From assembly GCA_016764835.1 (NCBI GenBank), contig JAESRD010000395.1, positions 1-6,930 on the forward strand: a stretch of DNA of 6,930 nucleotides, written 5' to 3'. The notes beneath the pieces are model-generated. The model searched no databases. It saw only the letters and a program-made list of their open reading frames with translations, and had not been told where the DNA came from. Source of the DNA: Paracoccaceae bacterium. GTDB taxonomy: Bacteria; Pseudomonadota; Alphaproteobacteria; Rhodobacterales; Rhodobacteraceae. Positions 6,710 through 6,930 of this stretch are shown in pieces. A program made the translations under genes and the position numbers. Position 1 is the stretch's first letter. Every line of letters starts with the position of its first letter.

Positions 6710-6724
6710 AAGTCATGAGTTACG
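6691..6724. repeat. Two abutting 17-bp near-palindromic repeats over the arsR start (probable operator)
   Basis: GTAAGCCGTGACTTACG (6691-6707) and GTAAGTCATGAGTTACG (6708-6724) match at 14 of 17 positions with no gap. Each is itself a partial inverted repeat (GTAAG with CTTAC; GTAA with TTAC). Across their junction lies a perfect dyad, TGACTTAC-G-GTAAGTCA (6699-6715). The array spans the presumed -10, the ATG and codons 2-4 of arsR. A degenerate GTAA recurs one further period upstream at 6674. ArsR-type repressors usually bind dyads at their own promoter, so autoregulation is the natural reading. Confidence 0.6.
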
Positions 6725-6930
6725 AAAGCGCAATAGCCGCTTTGGCAGATCCAACGCGGCGCCAGATGATAGAGCGGCTGCGCGCCGGGCCTTTGGCCGT
6801 CGGCGCGCTGGCCGCTGGGCTGCCGGTCAGCCGGCCTGCCGTGTCACAACATCTCAAGGTTTTGGCCAGTGCCGGGCTGGTACAGGTCGCGCCGTGCGGC
6901 ACCAAGCGGCTCTACTCATTGGCCCCTGAC
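6715..6930 (+). CDS. ArsR-family winged-helix transcriptional regulator (5' part, truncated by the window edge)
   Basis: The first 72 codons are present and run off the right edge without a stop. The fold is recognisable: [14 protein letters not shown] (9-22) is the classic ArsR N-terminal helix. [24 protein letters not shown] follows as the helix-turn-helix (27-50, recognition helix about 38-50), then AGLVQV and the wing [11 protein letters not shown] (62-72). A single cysteine (C61) is seen, with no ELCVCDL metal-binding motif in the recognition region, so a metal ligand cannot be inferred. The sequence is closest in style to the ArsR regulators paired with methyltransferase or SRPBCC genes, but the downstream gene is outside the window. 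ATG 6715 is chosen because the canonical first helix follows directly. No ribosome site precedes it. Confidence 0.88.
   Translation, partial: MSYESAIAALADPTRRQMIERLRAGPLAVGALAAGLPVSRPAVSQHLKVLASAGLVQVAPCGTKRLYSLAPD

Overview
The window comes from the core chromosome of an alphaproteobacterium. The strongest evidence is an NDUFA12-type complex I accessory subunit, a family known from Alphaproteobacteria and mitochondria. Next to it lie an MlaD-like protein and a DUF2155 protein, facing accB-accC-aat, which as far as I recall is a common alphaproteobacterial gene order. Moderate G+C content and the order of genes would fit a marine lineage, but genus cannot be assigned from the sequence. No insertion sequence, phage gene, CRISPR array, tRNA or rRNA is visible.

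Layout. The 3' end of an unrecognised gene occupies about 3-167 (+). A 149-bp gap with a plausible promoter follows, then accB, accC and aat (+), spaced 4 bp apart or overlapping. Aat ends tail-to-tail against a minus-strand cluster, with the two stop codons interleaved. Reading along the minus strand from the right, the order is clpP, clpX, a RidA-family gene, NDUFA12, mlaD and the DUF2155 gene. At the right edge an ArsR-type repressor gene begins on the plus strand, divergent from clpP, and runs off the window.

Function. AccB and AccC are the biotin carrier and biotin carboxylase of acetyl-CoA carboxylase (fatty acid synthesis). Aat attaches Leu/Phe to proteins with N-terminal Arg/Lys and so marks them for Clp proteolysis (N-degron pathway). 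ClpX and ClpP form the AAA+ unfoldase-protease. NDUFA12, MlaD and DUF2155 are envelope or inner-membrane proteins tied together by very short spacing and an ATGA overlap. The RidA-like protein lacks the catalytic arginine of classical imine deaminases.

The genes are mostly textbook core genes, and I see no clear undescribed multi-gene system. The most distinctive signal is regulatory. Two abutting 17-bp, near-palindromic repeats (6691-6707 and 6708-6724) cover the presumed -10 region, the start codon and the first codons of arsR, which suggests a self-repressed, possibly leaderless transcript. A 7-bp-arm inverted repeat overlapping a perfect TTGACA upstream of clpX is a second candidate operator.
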